This document shows, piece after piece, positions 9,119 to 18,306 of a stretch of DNA of 64,000 bases (position 1 is the stretch's first letter; every line of letters starts with the position of its first letter). The position numbers and the translations under genes are program-made. The notes beneath the pieces are model-generated. The model was given only the letters and a program-made list of their open reading frames with translations, made no database searches and was not told the DNA's origin. Source of the DNA: Nocardia sputorum (GTDB lineage Bacteria; Actinomycetota; Actinomycetes; Mycobacteriales; Mycobacteriaceae); NCBI RefSeq assembly GCF_027924405.1, contig NZ_AP026978.1, positions 1,612,001-1,676,000 of the forward strand, in the 5' to 3' direction.

Positions 9119-11248
9119 GTGACCGATTCCGCACCGTTGAGCCCCGCCCCCCTGAACTCCGGTGAGCCGACCGGGTTCGGGGGGTGCGGTTCGGTGACCC
9201 TGGTCGAAGGCGGCACGTTCTGCCTGTCCAATCGGCTCGGTGACGTCGAACCGGGCAAGCCGCACGGATTGTTCTTCCGGGACGCGCGCGTGCTGTCCCG
9301 CTGGGAGTTGCTGGTGAACGGCAAGCCCGCCGAGTCGCTTTCGGTGCTCAGTCCGGAGGCGTTCGCCGCCAGGTTCGTGTTGCGCAGGCCCCCGCAAGCG
9401 GGCCTGGCCGACAGCACGCTGCTGGTGGTGCGCGAACGGATCGTGGCCGACGGCATGCACGAGCTGATCACGTTGGAGAACATGGGCCGCGAACCCACCG
9501 CGGTGCTGCTGGAACTGCATGTGGATGCCGACTTCGTCGATCTCTTCGCGGTGAAGGAGGGCCGCGCGGGGCACGCGCGGGCCGACGTGACGGTCGCCGA
9601 CGGCGAACTCGTGCTGCACGATCACGCCGACCGCAGCCGGGGGATCTCGATCTCGGCGACCGTGGAACCGGAAGTTCTCCCGGGTTCGCTGCTGTGGCGG
9701 GTGATCGTGCCGGTCGGCGAATGCTGGCAGACCGAGATCATCGCGCAGCCGACGGTGGGCAATCAGCGCTTCCAAGCGATCTCGCCGGGCGAGCACTACG
9801 GGGTCAGCGCGCCGGGCCGCAAGATCGAGGCGTGGCGTGACACCGCCACCGACATCGCCGCGTCCGACCCGGCGCTCACCCGGGTGCTGCGCCGCACCGA
9901 AAGCGATTTGGGCGCGTTGCAGATGCACGACGAATCCGGCGATGCCCGGCCGTTCGTCGCCGCGGGCGCGCCGTGGTTCATGACCCTGTTCGGGCGCGAC
10001 AGCCTGCTCACCGCGTGGATGGCGCTGCCGCTGGAGGTCGATCTGGCGCTGGGCACGTTGCAGCAGCTGGCGGAACTGCAAGGCCAGGACGTCAACCCGC
10101 TCACCGAAGAGGAACCAGGACGCATCATGCACGAGATGCGCCGCGGCCCGGCTGGCGGGCAGGTCTTCGGCGGCAACATCTACTACGGGACCGCCGACGC
10201 CACACCGCTGTTCGTGATGCTGCTCGCCGAATGCCATCGCTGGGGCGCCGACCCGGAGGCGATCCGGCAGATGCTGCCCGCCGCCGACGCCGCGCTGCGC
10301 TGGATCACCGACTACGGCGACCGGGACGGGGACGGCTTCGTCGAGTACCGCCGCGCCACCGACCGCGGCCTGATCAACCAGGGCTGGAAGGACAGCTTCG
10401 ACGGAATCAACGACGCCACCGGCCATATCGCCGAGGCGCCCATCGCGCTGTGCGAGGTACAGGGTTACGTGCACGCCGCGATGCTGGCCAGGGCCGAGCT
10501 GGCCGAGGCGTTCGACGACCCGCGGCTGGCCGGCCTGCTGCGCGAACGCGCCGCGGAGTTGCGCGTCAAGTTCGCCGAGCAGTTCTGGCTGCCCGACCGC
10601 GGCTGGTACGCCGTGGCGCTGGACGGCGGTAAGCGTCAGGTCGACGCGCTGACCAGCAACGTCGCGCATTGCCTCTGGTCGGGCATCGCCACCGACGAGC
10701 ACGCGGCGGAAGTCGTGGCGCGCCTGGCCGGTCCGGAGATGGACTCCGGCTTCGGACTGCGCACTTTGGCGTCGAACATGGGCGCCTACAACCCGATGAG
10801 CTATCACTGCGGCTCGGTGTGGCCGCACGACACGGCGATCGCGGTGGCGGGCCTGCTGCGCTACCGGCACGTGCCCGGCGCGGTCGAGCTGGCGACGCGG
10901 CTGGCCACCGGTCTGCTGGACGCGGCGGCGGTGTTCGACGGGCGCCTGCCGGAGTTGTTCTGCGGCTTTCCCCGGTCGCGATTCGCCACGCCGGTGCCGT
11001 ACCCGACCTCCTGTTCGCCGCAGGCGTGGGCGAGCGCGGCGCCGCTGCTGCTGGTGCGCGCCTTCCTCGGACTCGACCCCGACGCGCCGACCCGGACGCT
11101 CAGCGTCCGGCCGCAGCTGCCGGCGCGGTGGGGGAAGGTCTCGCTGCGCGCATTGCGGCTCGGCGCGACCACTGTCGACCTGGAGGCCGAGGGCGCGCAG
11201 ATCACCGCGGCGCGCCTGCCCGACGACTGGCGGCTGGTGACCAGATGA
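9119..11248 (+). CDS. Glycogen-debranching-like amylo-alpha-1,6-glucosidase
   Basis: This 709-residue enzyme has the two-domain layout of bacterial GDE-type glucosidases: an N-terminal beta-sandwich (residues about 15-215, with GTFCLSNRLGDVEPG and GLFFRDARVLSRWELL) and a C-terminal (alpha/alpha)6 barrel with FGRDSLLTAWMAL, YRRATDRGLINQGWKDSFD, YNPMSYHCGSVWPHD and FPRSRFATPVPYP. The barrel residues in the QGWKDS and SVWPHD segments correspond to the active site in related families. It is expected to hydrolyse alpha-1,6 branches or a related glycoside in the cytoplasm; no signal peptide is seen. The GTG is two bases after the glycosyltransferase stop, so the pair is an operon. Confidence 0.88.
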   Translation: MTDSAPLSPAPLNSGEPTGFGGCGSVTLVEGGTFCLSNRLGDVEPGKPHGLFFRDARVLSRWELLVNGKPAESLSVLSPEAFAARFVLRRPPQAGLADSTLLVVRERIVADGMHELITLENMGREPTAVLLELHVDADFVDLFAVKEGRAGHARADVTVADGELVLHDHADRSRGISISATVEPEVLPGSLLWRVIVPVGECWQTEIIAQPTVGNQRFQAISPGEHYGVSAPGRKIEAWRDTATDIAASDPALTRVLRRTESDLGALQMHDESGDARPFVAAGAPWFMTLFGRDSLLTAWMALPLEVDLALGTLQQLAELQGQDVNPLTEEEPGRIMHEMRRGPAGGQVFGGNIYYGTADATPLFVMLLAECHRWGADPEAIRQMLPAADAALRWITDYGDRDGDGFVEYRRATDRGLINQGWKDSFDGINDATGHIAEAPIALCEVQGYVHAAMLARAELAEAFDDPRLAGLLRERAAELRVKFAEQFWLPDRGWYAVALDGGKRQVDALTSNVAHCLWSGIATDEHAAEVVARLAGPEMDSGFGLRTLASNMGAYNPMSYHCGSVWPHDTAIAVAGLLRYRHVPGAVELATRLATGLLDAAAVFDGRLPELFCGFPRSRFATPVPYPTSCSPQAWASAAPLLLVRAFLGLDPDAPTRTLSVRPQLPARWGKVSLRALRLGATTVDLEAEGAQITAARLPDDWRLVTR

Positions 11249-11345
11249 GGCGCACCGGTTGCCGCGAGGCACGAGCGGGTATGCCTCCAGCGTAAGGATA
11301 TTGGCAAGCCCTTCTCGCACTGATCCGCAGCACGGGAGGTGCACG

Positions 11346-11534
11346 ATGCAGACATCACTGGATACGCAAGACCTGTGGCGGGCCCGATACCGGGACTGTT
11401 CCGCCGAGCCGTCGACAGATCTCGACATGGATCGCGCATTGTTTATCCGCAGCGTGCACGCCGGTCACGGCCCCGAGTGCCGCCAGTACCTCGCTGCGGC
11501 CGCGTATTGTCTCGACCACGGGGACGAGCACTGA
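11346..11534 (+). CDS. Small hypothetical protein
   Basis: A 62-residue frame, MQTSLDTQDLWRARYRD through ECRQYLAAAAYCLDHGDEH, starts at an ATG with a strong GGGAGGT site (11334-11340) five bases upstream. The product is acidic and soluble with two cysteines. I do not recognise it. It sits about 100 bp after the debranching-enzyme gene on the same strand and converges on the DUF350 gene. The good ribosome site and G/C-rich third positions support expression. Confidence 0.6.
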   Translation: MQTSLDTQDLWRARYRDCSAEPSTDLDMDRALFIRSVHAGHGPECRQYLAAAAYCLDHGDEH

Positions 11535-11585
11535 CCCGACGGCACCGCGGCGACGTAGCGCACTTCCCGCCCGTCGAGGTTCCGG

Positions 11586-12041
11586 TTACAGAATCGCGAA
11601 GGCGACGACCAGCCCGAGCGCGAAATGCGCGGCCGCCACCACGAGCACCTCGGTGGTGTAGGTGTCGGCGTGCAGCGCGGCGCCGATATCGATGCCGAGC
11701 GCACGCTCGATGACGCGCACCGAGATGACCTGGGCGACAATGCCGACCAGGCCGAACACCAGCGCGGCGATCAGACCCTCGGACAGCTTGCCACCGCCGC
11801 CGACGGCGAAGATGGCGAGCACGACGATGAACGCCATGCTGATCATGCCCGCCGCGGTGACGATGATGGCGTTCGGCTTGCCCGTCACCACCAGCTTGCG
11901 CAACTTGCCCGGCGTGGTCAGGTCGATGGCGTAGAAGCCGACGAGCATGAGTACCAAGCCGACGAGGGCGTAGAGGATGATCGCTCCCACACCCTCGCCC
12001 AGCGAACTCCAGTACCCCGATTCCAGGGCGACTGCGGTCAT
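11586..12041 (-). CDS. DUF350 membrane protein
   Basis: The 151-residue protein has four hydrophobic segments (IILYALVGLVLMLVGFYAID, NAIIVTAAGMISMAFIVVL, GLIAALVFGLVGIVAQVIS and VLVVAAAHFALGLVVAFA), the layout of the DUF350/YjfL family. In enterobacteria DUF350 proteins are encoded beside glutathionylspermidine-synthase-like ligases (yjfL next to yjfC), and the same pairing occurs here with the ligase 64 bp upstream on the same strand. The function is unknown; the context suggests a membrane partner of the ligase or of its product. Confidence 0.88.
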   Translation of the reverse strand: MTAVALESGYWSSLGEGVGAIILYALVGLVLMLVGFYAIDLTTPGKLRKLVVTGKPNAIIVTAAGMISMAFIVVLAIFAVGGGGKLSEGLIAALVFGLVGIVAQVISVRVIERALGIDIGAALHADTYTTEVLVVAAAHFALGLVVAFAIL

Positions 12042-12105
12042 CTTGATCCTTCCGAGACGGGTTGGCGTACGGCCGAGACGGATTCGTGTTCGACGGTGGC
12101 GATGC

Positions 12106-13269
12106 TCAATCGGTGATGCGGTGCGGGACGAAGGCCGAGCCGTCGTCGGTGATCAGTCCCGCGGTCTCGCGGATGCCGAGGCCCGCCGCGGCGTCGCCGA
12201 CGATCCACGCGCCGAGCACCGGGCGCATGTCGTCGAATTCCGGTAGCGGGTCGAGCAGCTGGTACACGTAGCCTTCCTCGCCGTAGACACCGCCGGTCGC
12301 GGTTTCCAGACCGGCGCCGACGATCGTCATGTTGGCGCCTTCGCGTCCCAGCTTCGGTTTGCGGATGTACTCGGTGAGCTCGTGCGGCGAGTCGAGGTAG
12401 GCGGGCAGCAGATTCGGGTGGCCGGGGTACATTTCCCACAGCACCGCCAGGATCGCCTTGTTGCTCAGCAGCGTCTTCCACAGCGGTTCGATCCACATGG
12501 TCTCCGGCAGGCTGTCCACGACGCGCTTGCCGAACTCGTCGTCGAGCACCCACTCCCATGGGTAGAGCTTGAAAATCGCCTCGATCGGGGCCTCCGCCAG
12601 ATCCACGAAACGTTCCAGCTCCGAATCGAATCCGATTTCCTCGATCGGCAGCGCCACGGTGTCGAACCCGGCCTCGGCCGCGGTCTCCTGCATGTAGGCG
12701 GTGGTGACGTTGTCCTCGCCGGTGGCGTCCGCGCCCGACCAGCTGAAGTGCAGTTGCGCGGTGGGCAGCACGTCGCGCAGCTCACCCCACCGCTCGACCA
12801 GCTTCTCGTGCAACGAGTTCCACTGGTCGCCGCCCGGGTAGCGGTCGGTCAGCCAGTGCCACTGCACGATCGCCGCCTCCAGCAGCGAGGTGGGCGTGTC
12901 CGCGTTGTACTCCAGCAGTTTCGCCGGACGCCGCGCGTCGTAGCGCAGGTCGAAGCGCCCGTACACGTACGGGTCGGAGCGCCGCCAGGATTCCGCGATC
13001 GGGCCCCAGCTCCACTCGGGCAGGCCGAAATCGGCGTACCGTTCGGTGAGCACGATGTGCTCCACCGCGTTCAGGCACATCGAATGCAGGAGTTCGACGT
13101 CGGCCTCCAACGCGAGGATCTCCGACATCTCGAACTCGTAGTGCACCGACTCGTCCCAGTACGGGCGCGGCTGGCCGCTCGCGTCCCGGCCCGGGGACCC
13201 GTAGACCAGGCCCTGGCTTTCGATGGTCTGCTGCCAGCCCGCCCGGGGCGTATCCCGCACGCGTCGCAT
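12106..13269 (-). CDS. Glutathionylspermidine-synthase-like ATP-grasp ligase (YgiC/YjfC type)
   Basis: This 387-residue protein belongs to the glutathionylspermidine synthase pre-ATP-grasp-like family, represented in E. coli by YgiC and YjfC. Family features are WDESVHYEF near the N-terminus, FDLRYDARRPAKLLEYNADT, IEAIFKLYPWEWVLDDEFG, LWEMYPGHPNLLPAYLD and YIRKPKLGREGANMTI, the last being the lysine/arginine-rich ATP-binding loop. The family makes peptide-like C-N bonds with ATP, but the substrate is unknown, and glutathione is not expected in a mycothiol-producing actinobacterium. GGAGG seven bases before the ATG overlaps the end of the upstream gene, whose stop abuts this start exactly. Confidence 0.9.
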   Translation of the reverse strand: MRRVRDTPRAGWQQTIESQGLVYGSPGRDASGQPRPYWDESVHYEFEMSEILALEADVELLHSMCLNAVEHIVLTERYADFGLPEWSWGPIAESWRRSDPYVYGRFDLRYDARRPAKLLEYNADTPTSLLEAAIVQWHWLTDRYPGGDQWNSLHEKLVERWGELRDVLPTAQLHFSWSGADATGEDNVTTAYMQETAAEAGFDTVALPIEEIGFDSELERFVDLAEAPIEAIFKLYPWEWVLDDEFGKRVVDSLPETMWIEPLWKTLLSNKAILAVLWEMYPGHPNLLPAYLDSPHELTEYIRKPKLGREGANMTIVGAGLETATGGVYGEEGYVYQLLDPLPEFDDMRPVLGAWIVGDAAAGLGIRETAGLITDDGSAFVPHRITD

Positions 13270-14088
13270 CTACGACCCTCCGCCGGTGCTCTTGCTGCCC
13301 AGGCCGCCGCGCTGGATCGTGGTGCCGCTTTTGGTCTTGATCTCGGCGCCTTTCGGTTTGATCGTGGTGCCGCCCGTCGGCGGTTTGCCTATGGTGCCCG
13401 TACCGCCGTAGTAGTAGCGGTACTGCGGGCCACCGCCGAGGATGATCAAGCCCGGGTTGACGCCGGTGTCGCTGATGAAGCCGGGACGGCCGTCGCCGCA
13501 GTACGAGTCGTCGACCACGATCTCCTGGCCGTTCTCGGTTCGCACGCACTGCGCCGTCACCCGGTCGGGCGCGGCCAGCGCGCGATAGGCCAGATAGCCG
13601 CCGCCGACCAGCGCGGCGACGCCGACGATGGCGACACCGCCGATCATGACTCGCTTGCGGGTGCGCTTTTTGGCTTCCTCGGCCCAGGCGGCCGCGCGCT
13701 GTTCCTCCTCGGCGCGCTTGCGGGCCTTCTCCCTCGCTCGCGCCTCGGCCACGGTGGGAGGACGGGGCCGGGTGACGCCTGCTTCCTGGCGCTGGATACT
13801 GCCGGGCCGCGGCGGAACGGAGGCTGCCGGACGTTCGCCGCCCGGGCCGCTCGCCTCTCCGGGCGACGGCACCGAAGCCCCCGTGGACCAGTCGTTGCCG
13901 GGCTTCTCGGCGTCACCGGGACCTGGCCGTTCGGTGGCCCGGGAGACTGGCGTGGACCGATCCTGTTCGTCGCCGGACGCGGGCGTGGCCGCACTGGCGG
14001 GCTGCTCGTCCTCGCTCGGGCGCTGCGGCCCGGACGGCCGCTCGGGCTCGTCCCGGCGCTCGTGCTCACCCGGATTCCGCGTGCTCAC
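13270..14088 (-). CDS. Single-pass membrane protein with disordered N-terminus and Gly-rich C-terminus (YgiB-like position)
   Basis: The 272-residue protein starts with about 110 Pro/Ser/Glu-rich disordered residues, then a charged helix (ARAREKARKRAEEEQ), a membrane helix at about 147-170 (MIGGVAIVGVAALVGGGYLAY), and an outside segment with paired cysteines (AQCVRTENGQ...DSYCGDGRP) ending in a Gly/Lys/Thr-rich tail with PQYRYYYGG. E. coli pairs ygiB, encoding a C-terminal Gly-rich protein, with ygiC; position and tail suggest an analogous role here, though homology was not tested. Start is the GTG at 14088. The stop TAG directly abuts the ligase start codon. Confidence 0.75.
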   Translation of the reverse strand: MSTRNPGEHERRDEPERPSGPQRPSEDEQPASAATPASGDEQDRSTPVSRATERPGPGDAEKPGNDWSTGASVPSPGEASGPGGERPAASVPPRPGSIQRQEAGVTRPRPPTVAEARAREKARKRAEEEQRAAAWAEEAKKRTRKRVMIGGVAIVGVAALVGGGYLAYRALAAPDRVTAQCVRTENGQEIVVDDSYCGDGRPGFISDTGVNPGLIILGGGPQYRYYYGGTGTIGKPPTGGTTIKPKGAEIKTKSGTTIQRGGLGSKSTGGGS

Positions 14089-14119
14089 CGCTGCGCCCCC
14101 CTCGTCGCCCGAACCACCA

Positions 14120-14398
14120 CTACCGCTCCTCGAAACCGGTCAAATCACCCCGCGCGGGCTCCCAGCTTTCCACAACCAACCTCACCTGACCAGGTGTATC
14201 GCCGGATCGCAAGTGGGCGAGCAACCGCTCGCACGCGGCTCGCGGCCCCTCGGCGACCACGTGCACGCGGCCGTCCCTGGCATTGGTGGCGTGCCCGACC
14301 AGGCCGAGTTCCAGCGCCCGCGACCGGGTCCACCAGCGGAAACCCACACCCTGGACCAGGCCGTGCACCCAGGCGCTCAACCGAACGGCCTCGTCCAT
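14120..14398 (-). CDS. acyP: Acylphosphatase
   Basis: The 92-residue protein has the acylphosphatase signature VHGLVQGVGFRWWTRSRA with the catalytic Arg22-equivalent and, further on, GHATNARDGRVHVVAEGP with the catalytic Asn. It hydrolyses acyl phosphates such as carbamoyl or acetyl phosphate. Its ATG overlaps the stop of the OsmC-like gene (TGATG), showing translational coupling. In M. tuberculosis the same pair (Rv2923c-Rv2922A) lies between fpg and smc on the smc strand; here it is on the opposite strand and far from smc. Confidence 0.95.
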   Translation of the reverse strand: MDEAVRLSAWVHGLVQGVGFRWWTRSRALELGLVGHATNARDGRVHVVAEGPRAACERLLAHLRSGDTPGQVRLVVESWEPARGDLTGFEER

Positions 14399-14859
14399 CA
14401 GGCCTCGACGTCGAACGACAGCGTTACCTTCGATCCCGCCTTCAGCGTTCGTCCGACCGTGCAGACCTTGTCGATCGCGCGCTGCACGGTGACCAGCAAC
14501 CGTTCGCGGGCCTCGTCGTCGAGTTCGCTGAGGTCGAGCTCGAACACTTCCTCCAGGTGCGGGTACACCTCGTTCTCCCGGTCGGCGTCGCCGGAGACGC
14601 GGATGGTCGCGTCGAAGTTGTCGCCGAGTTTGCGCGACAGCGGGAAGTCCGCGCTCAGGCCGGAGCAGGCGGCCAGCGCGATCTTCAGCAGCTCGCCGGG
14701 GGTGAACACACCGGGAACGCCCTGCGAACCGATCAGGACTTCGGCGCCACGGGAGCTGCGCCCGGTGTAGGCCCTGGTACCGGTGCGCTCGACCCACAGG
14801 GTGGTCGGTTCCGGCGCGCTCGGCGCCGCGGTGGCGGGTGTAGCGGTCTGTTCAGCCAT
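14398..14859 (-). CDS. OsmC-family peroxiredoxin-like protein
   Basis: The 153-residue protein is an OsmC/Ohr superfamily member related to mycobacterial Rv2923c. It shows GTRAYTGRSSRGAEVLIGS near the N-terminus, FTPGELLKIALAACSGLS containing the first redox-type cysteine (C65), and KVCTVGRTLKAGS with the second (C133). Such proteins reduce organic hydroperoxides using thiols. The ATG at 14859 gives the family N-terminus after a short Ala/Thr/Pro leader; GGCAGGA lies about nine bases before it. It is coupled to acyP by a one-base overlap and lies about 100 bp after kdpE. Confidence 0.9.
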   Translation of the reverse strand: MAEQTATPATAAPSAPEPTTLWVERTGTRAYTGRSSRGAEVLIGSQGVPGVFTPGELLKIALAACSGLSADFPLSRKLGDNFDATIRVSGDADRENEVYPHLEEVFELDLSELDDEARERLLVTVQRAIDKVCTVGRTLKAGSKVTLSFDVEA

Positions 14860-14960
14860 GGGTTCGATCCTGCCATTGTCGTCGCAATCAACTCGCGCGC
14901 CTGGCAACGCCGCGCCAGGTCGCGCCATTCCGCGCGGTCGGCGGCCCGTGGCCGGGATTA

Positions 14961-15704
14961 CTACTCCTGGAACCGGTAACCCATGCCCGCCTCGGTGAGC
15001 AGGTGCTTGGGGCGCGACGGATCGTCCTCCAGTTTGCGGCGCAATTGCGCCAGATAGACCCGCAGGTAGTGGGTCTCGGTGGCGTAGGAGGGGCCCCATA
15101 CCTCGCGCAGCAGCTCACGCCGCCCGACCAGCTTGCCTCGGTTGCGCACCAGCATCTCGAGCATGCCCCACTCGGTGGGGGTCAGGTGCACGGTCTCGCC
15201 GCGCTTGGTGACCTTCTTGGCGGCCAGGTCGACGGTGAACGAGTCGGTGGTCACGACCGGCGCCGAGGCGTCGGGATCGGTGGCGCCGCGCCGGACCGCG
15301 GCGCGCAGCCGGGCCAGCAGCTCGTCCATGCCGAAGGGCTTGGTGACGTAGTCGTCGGCGCCCGCGTCCAGCGCTTCCACCTTGTCGGCGGAATCGGTCC
15401 GCGCCGACAGCACGATCACCGGCGCGGAGGTCCAGCCGCGCAATCCGGCGAGCACCTCGATGCCGTCCATGTCGGGCAGGCCGAGGTCGAGAATCACGAC
15501 GTCCGGGTGCCGGTCGGCGGCCGCGCGCAGGGCCGCCCCGCCGGTCGCGGCGGTGATCACCTCGTAGCCGCGGACGGACAGATTGATCCGCAACGCGCGC
15601 ACGATCTGCGGTTCGTCGTCGACCACGAGCACCTTCGTCGCCACCGCCTCGGACGTCTTCGGAACCACCGCAGCCTCCTGTGTCGTCACGGACACCTCAC
15701 TCAC
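14961..15704 (-). CDS. kdpE: KdpE response regulator
   Basis: An OmpR/PhoB-type regulator of 247 residues. The receiver domain has the acidic pair VVDDE (29-31), the phosphoacceptor D73 in VVILDLGLPDMDG, and the conserved lysine in DDYVTKPF. The C-terminal winged helix carries LTPTEWGMLEMLVRNRGKLV and ATETHYLRVYLAQLRRKLE, the KdpE-subgroup motif. It is expected to activate kdpFABC under potassium limitation. The GTG start at 15704 lies inside the end of kdpD (8-base overlap), so the two are translationally coupled. The N-terminal 20 residues are an extra leader. Confidence 0.95.
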   Translation of the reverse strand: MSEVSVTTQEAAVVPKTSEAVATKVLVVDDEPQIVRALRINLSVRGYEVITAATGGAALRAAADRHPDVVILDLGLPDMDGIEVLAGLRGWTSAPVIVLSARTDSADKVEALDAGADDYVTKPFGMDELLARLRAAVRRGATDPDASAPVVTTDSFTVDLAAKKVTKRGETVHLTPTEWGMLEMLVRNRGKLVGRRELLREVWGPSYATETHYLRVYLAQLRRKLEDDPSRPKHLLTEAGMGYRFQE

Positions 15705-18243
15705 CCGCGTTCGTCGTCTCGTGCGCCACGGCCCCGCCCGCGCCGTCGGCTTCCGGCGGCTCGCCGCCGGGCAAGTCGACCAGCATGGTCAATCCTCCCC
15801 CCGGGGTCGGCTCGGCATGCACCGTGCCGCCCATCGCTTCGACGAACCCACGCACCACCGACAGGCCGAGCCCGACGCCGGTGGTGTTGTCGCGGTCGCC
15901 CAGGCGTTGGAAGGGTTCGAACAGCTGTTCCTCGGTGCCGTGCGGGACACCGGGGCCGGTGTCGACGACGGCGATCGCCACCCGGTCGCCCGCGCGTTCC
16001 GCGGTGATCCGGACCGTGCCCGCGCGGGGCGCGTGCCGCAACGCGTTGTCGACGAGGTTCGCCAGCACGCGTTCCAGCAGGCCGCTGTCGGCGCGCACCG
16101 AGACGTCGCCCACCTCCACCCGGACCCGGTCCACCGCCGCGCGCCGCAGCCCCCGCGCGCCCATCCCGACGCTCACCAGTGCGCGGTGCACCGCCTCGTC
16201 CAGGTAGACCCGCCGCACCTGCGGGGTGACCACGCCGACCGCGAGCCGGGAGGAGTCGAGCAGATTGCCGACCAGCGCGGTGAGTTGATCCACCGATTCC
16301 TCGATCGTCTCCAGCAGTTCGGCGGTGTCCTCCGGGGAGAACTCGATGTCGTCGCTGCGCAGGCTGGACACCGCCGCTTTCGCCCCGGCCAGCGGGGTGC
16401 GCAGGTCGTGGCTGACCGCCGAGAGCAACGCCCGCCGCAGCCGGTCGGCCTCCAGCAGGGCCGCGGCGGCGCCGGCCTCCTCGGCCAGGCGCGCCTGCCG
16501 CACCAGCGCGACGGCCTGGTTGGTGACCGCGTTGAGCACCGGGCGGTCCGCCGCCGCCAGCGGGCGGCCGGACAACAGCAGCCAGTGGTGGGCGTCGCCC
16601 GCTTCCACCACGGTGTCGGCGTCGGAGGGCTGGCGCGGCGGGTCTGTGCCCACCTCGGCGAGCACTCGGTCGCCCGCTACCAAGCCGACCGCGCGCTGTG
16701 CGAAGACCTCCCTGATCTGTTCGAGCAGCCGGGGCAGATCCGCGCCGTGCAGGATCGCGCCGGAGAACATGGTCAGCAGCTCGGCCTGCCGGGACGCCTT
16801 GCGCGCCTGAGCGGTTCGCTTCGCGGCCAGATCGACCAGCGCCGCCACCGCGACGGCGACGATGAGCAGCACCACCACGGTGATGAAGCTGTTCGGCTCG
16901 GCGATGGTGAGGCTGTAGCGCGGCGGCGCGAAGAACCAGTTCAGCAACAGGCCCGACAGCAGCGCCGAGAACGACGCGGGCACGACGCCGCCGAGCAGCG
17001 CCACCGCCACTACGCCGACCACGAACACGGCGCTGATCCCGCCGAGATCCAGCACGTCGTCGAGGTAGGCGGCGCTGATCGCGCAGACCAGGGCCGGTAC
17101 CAGAACGGCGGCGAGCCAGGCCGCCACGGGGCGGCGTGGATGCACAGCGGCGTACCGGAATCCGCGGTGGGCCTCCTCGTGCGTCACCATGTGCACGTCG
17201 ATCTTGCCGGAGCGCTGCACCACCGTGGCGCCGATGCCCTCGTCGAAGACCCGCGCCCAGCGCGAGCGCCGTGAGGTGCCGAGTACGAGCTGGGTGGCGT
17301 TCGCCTCGCGGGCGAAGTCGAGCAGCGCGGTGGGCACGTCCGCCCCGGTGACGGTGTGCAGCGAAGCGTTCAGGCTCGCCGCCAGCTCGCGCAACCGCGC
17401 CAGCCGCTCGGTGGAGACCCCGGCCAGGCCGTCGCCGCGCACCACGTGCACGACCACCAGATCGGCGCTGGATTTGGTGGCGATCCGGCTCGCGCGCCGC
17501 ACGATCGTCTCCGATTCGGGGCCGCCGGTCACCGCCACCACGACGCGTTCGCGCGCCTCCCACAATTCGGTGATCGCGTGGTCGGCCCGGTACCTGGCCA
17601 GCGCGGCGTCGACCTGGTCGGCCAGCCACAGCAGCGCCAGCTCGCGCAGGGCCGTGAGGTTTCCCGCGCGGAAATAGTTCCGCAGCGCCGCGTCGATCTT
17701 CTCGGCGGCGTACACGTTGCCGTGGGAAAGCCTGCGCCGCAACGCTTCCGGGGTGATGTCGACCAATTCCACCTGGTCCGCCCCGCGCACCACCGCGTCG
17801 GGCACGGTCTCGCGCTGCTGGATGCCGGTGATCTGCTCGACGACGTCGTTGAGGCTCTCCAAATGCTGCACGTTGACCGTGGAGATCACGTCGATACCCG
17901 CGTCGAGCAGCTCCGCCACGTCCTGCCAGCGCTTCTCGTGCTTGCTGCCGGGCGTGTTGGTGTGCGCCAGCTCGTCGACCAGCACCACCGCGGGCGCGCG
18001 CCGCAGCACCGCCTCGACGTCGAGTTCCGGGAACCTGCCGCCGCGATAGTCGATCATTTTCGGGGGTACGCGTTCGATGCCCTCGAGCAGTTGCGCGGTC
18101 TTCTCCCTGCCGTGCGTTTCGACCACCGCGGCCACCACGTCGCGACCGCGCTCCAGCCGCCGGTGCGCCTCGCCGAGCATGGCGTAGGTCTTGCCGACTC
18201 CCGGCGCGGCGCCGAGGTAGATACGCAGCTGCCCGCGTTTCAC
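15697..18243 (-). CDS. kdpD: KdpD potassium/turgor sensor histidine kinase
   Basis: The product (848 residues from GTG 18243) has the full KdpD layout: KdpD domain with Walker A GAAPGVGKT (11-19) and VDELAHTNTPGSKHEKRWQD; a universal-stress domain (VVVAVTGGPESETI ... LVLGTSRRSRW); four membrane helices around residues 390-500; a GAF-like region; the phosphoacceptor box SAVSHDLRTPLAG near residue 610; and the ATPase domain with LVDNALRHAPRAG, VDTGPGVP and GVGLGLSVV. The frame extends upstream to another GTG at 18282. I prefer 18243 because it gives the usual MKRGxLRIYLG-like N-terminus, but both have poor ribosome-site spacing. It overlaps kdpE by 8 bases. Confidence 0.93.
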   Translation of the reverse strand: MKRGQLRIYLGAAPGVGKTYAMLGEAHRRLERGRDVVAAVVETHGREKTAQLLEGIERVPPKMIDYRGGRFPELDVEAVLRRAPAVVLVDELAHTNTPGSKHEKRWQDVAELLDAGIDVISTVNVQHLESLNDVVEQITGIQQRETVPDAVVRGADQVELVDITPEALRRRLSHGNVYAAEKIDAALRNYFRAGNLTALRELALLWLADQVDAALARYRADHAITELWEARERVVVAVTGGPESETIVRRASRIATKSSADLVVVHVVRGDGLAGVSTERLARLRELAASLNASLHTVTGADVPTALLDFAREANATQLVLGTSRRSRWARVFDEGIGATVVQRSGKIDVHMVTHEEAHRGFRYAAVHPRRPVAAWLAAVLVPALVCAISAAYLDDVLDLGGISAVFVVGVVAVALLGGVVPASFSALLSGLLLNWFFAPPRYSLTIAEPNSFITVVVLLIVAVAVAALVDLAAKRTAQARKASRQAELLTMFSGAILHGADLPRLLEQIREVFAQRAVGLVAGDRVLAEVGTDPPRQPSDADTVVEAGDAHHWLLLSGRPLAAADRPVLNAVTNQAVALVRQARLAEEAGAAAALLEADRLRRALLSAVSHDLRTPLAGAKAAVSSLRSDDIEFSPEDTAELLETIEESVDQLTALVGNLLDSSRLAVGVVTPQVRRVYLDEAVHRALVSVGMGARGLRRAAVDRVRVEVGDVSVRADSGLLERVLANLVDNALRHAPRAGTVRITAERAGDRVAIAVVDTGPGVPHGTEEQLFEPFQRLGDRDNTTGVGLGLSVVRGFVEAMGGTVHAEPTPGGGLTMLVDLPGGEPPEADGAGGAVAHETTNAGE

Positions 18244-18306
18244 GCCTTCATCATCGCGCGTCGCGCTGCTCGGGCCGAGCACCCCTCGATCGTCACCGAC
18301 TCCGTG

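Noticed and set aside
8972..11428. 818-codon reverse frame antisense to the debranching enzyme
   Set aside because: No motifs; the forward strand encodes a full glucosidase.
12382..14979. 865-codon forward frame across the ligase and membrane protein genes
   Set aside because: Arg/Gly/Ala-rich shadow of three well-supported reverse-strand genes.
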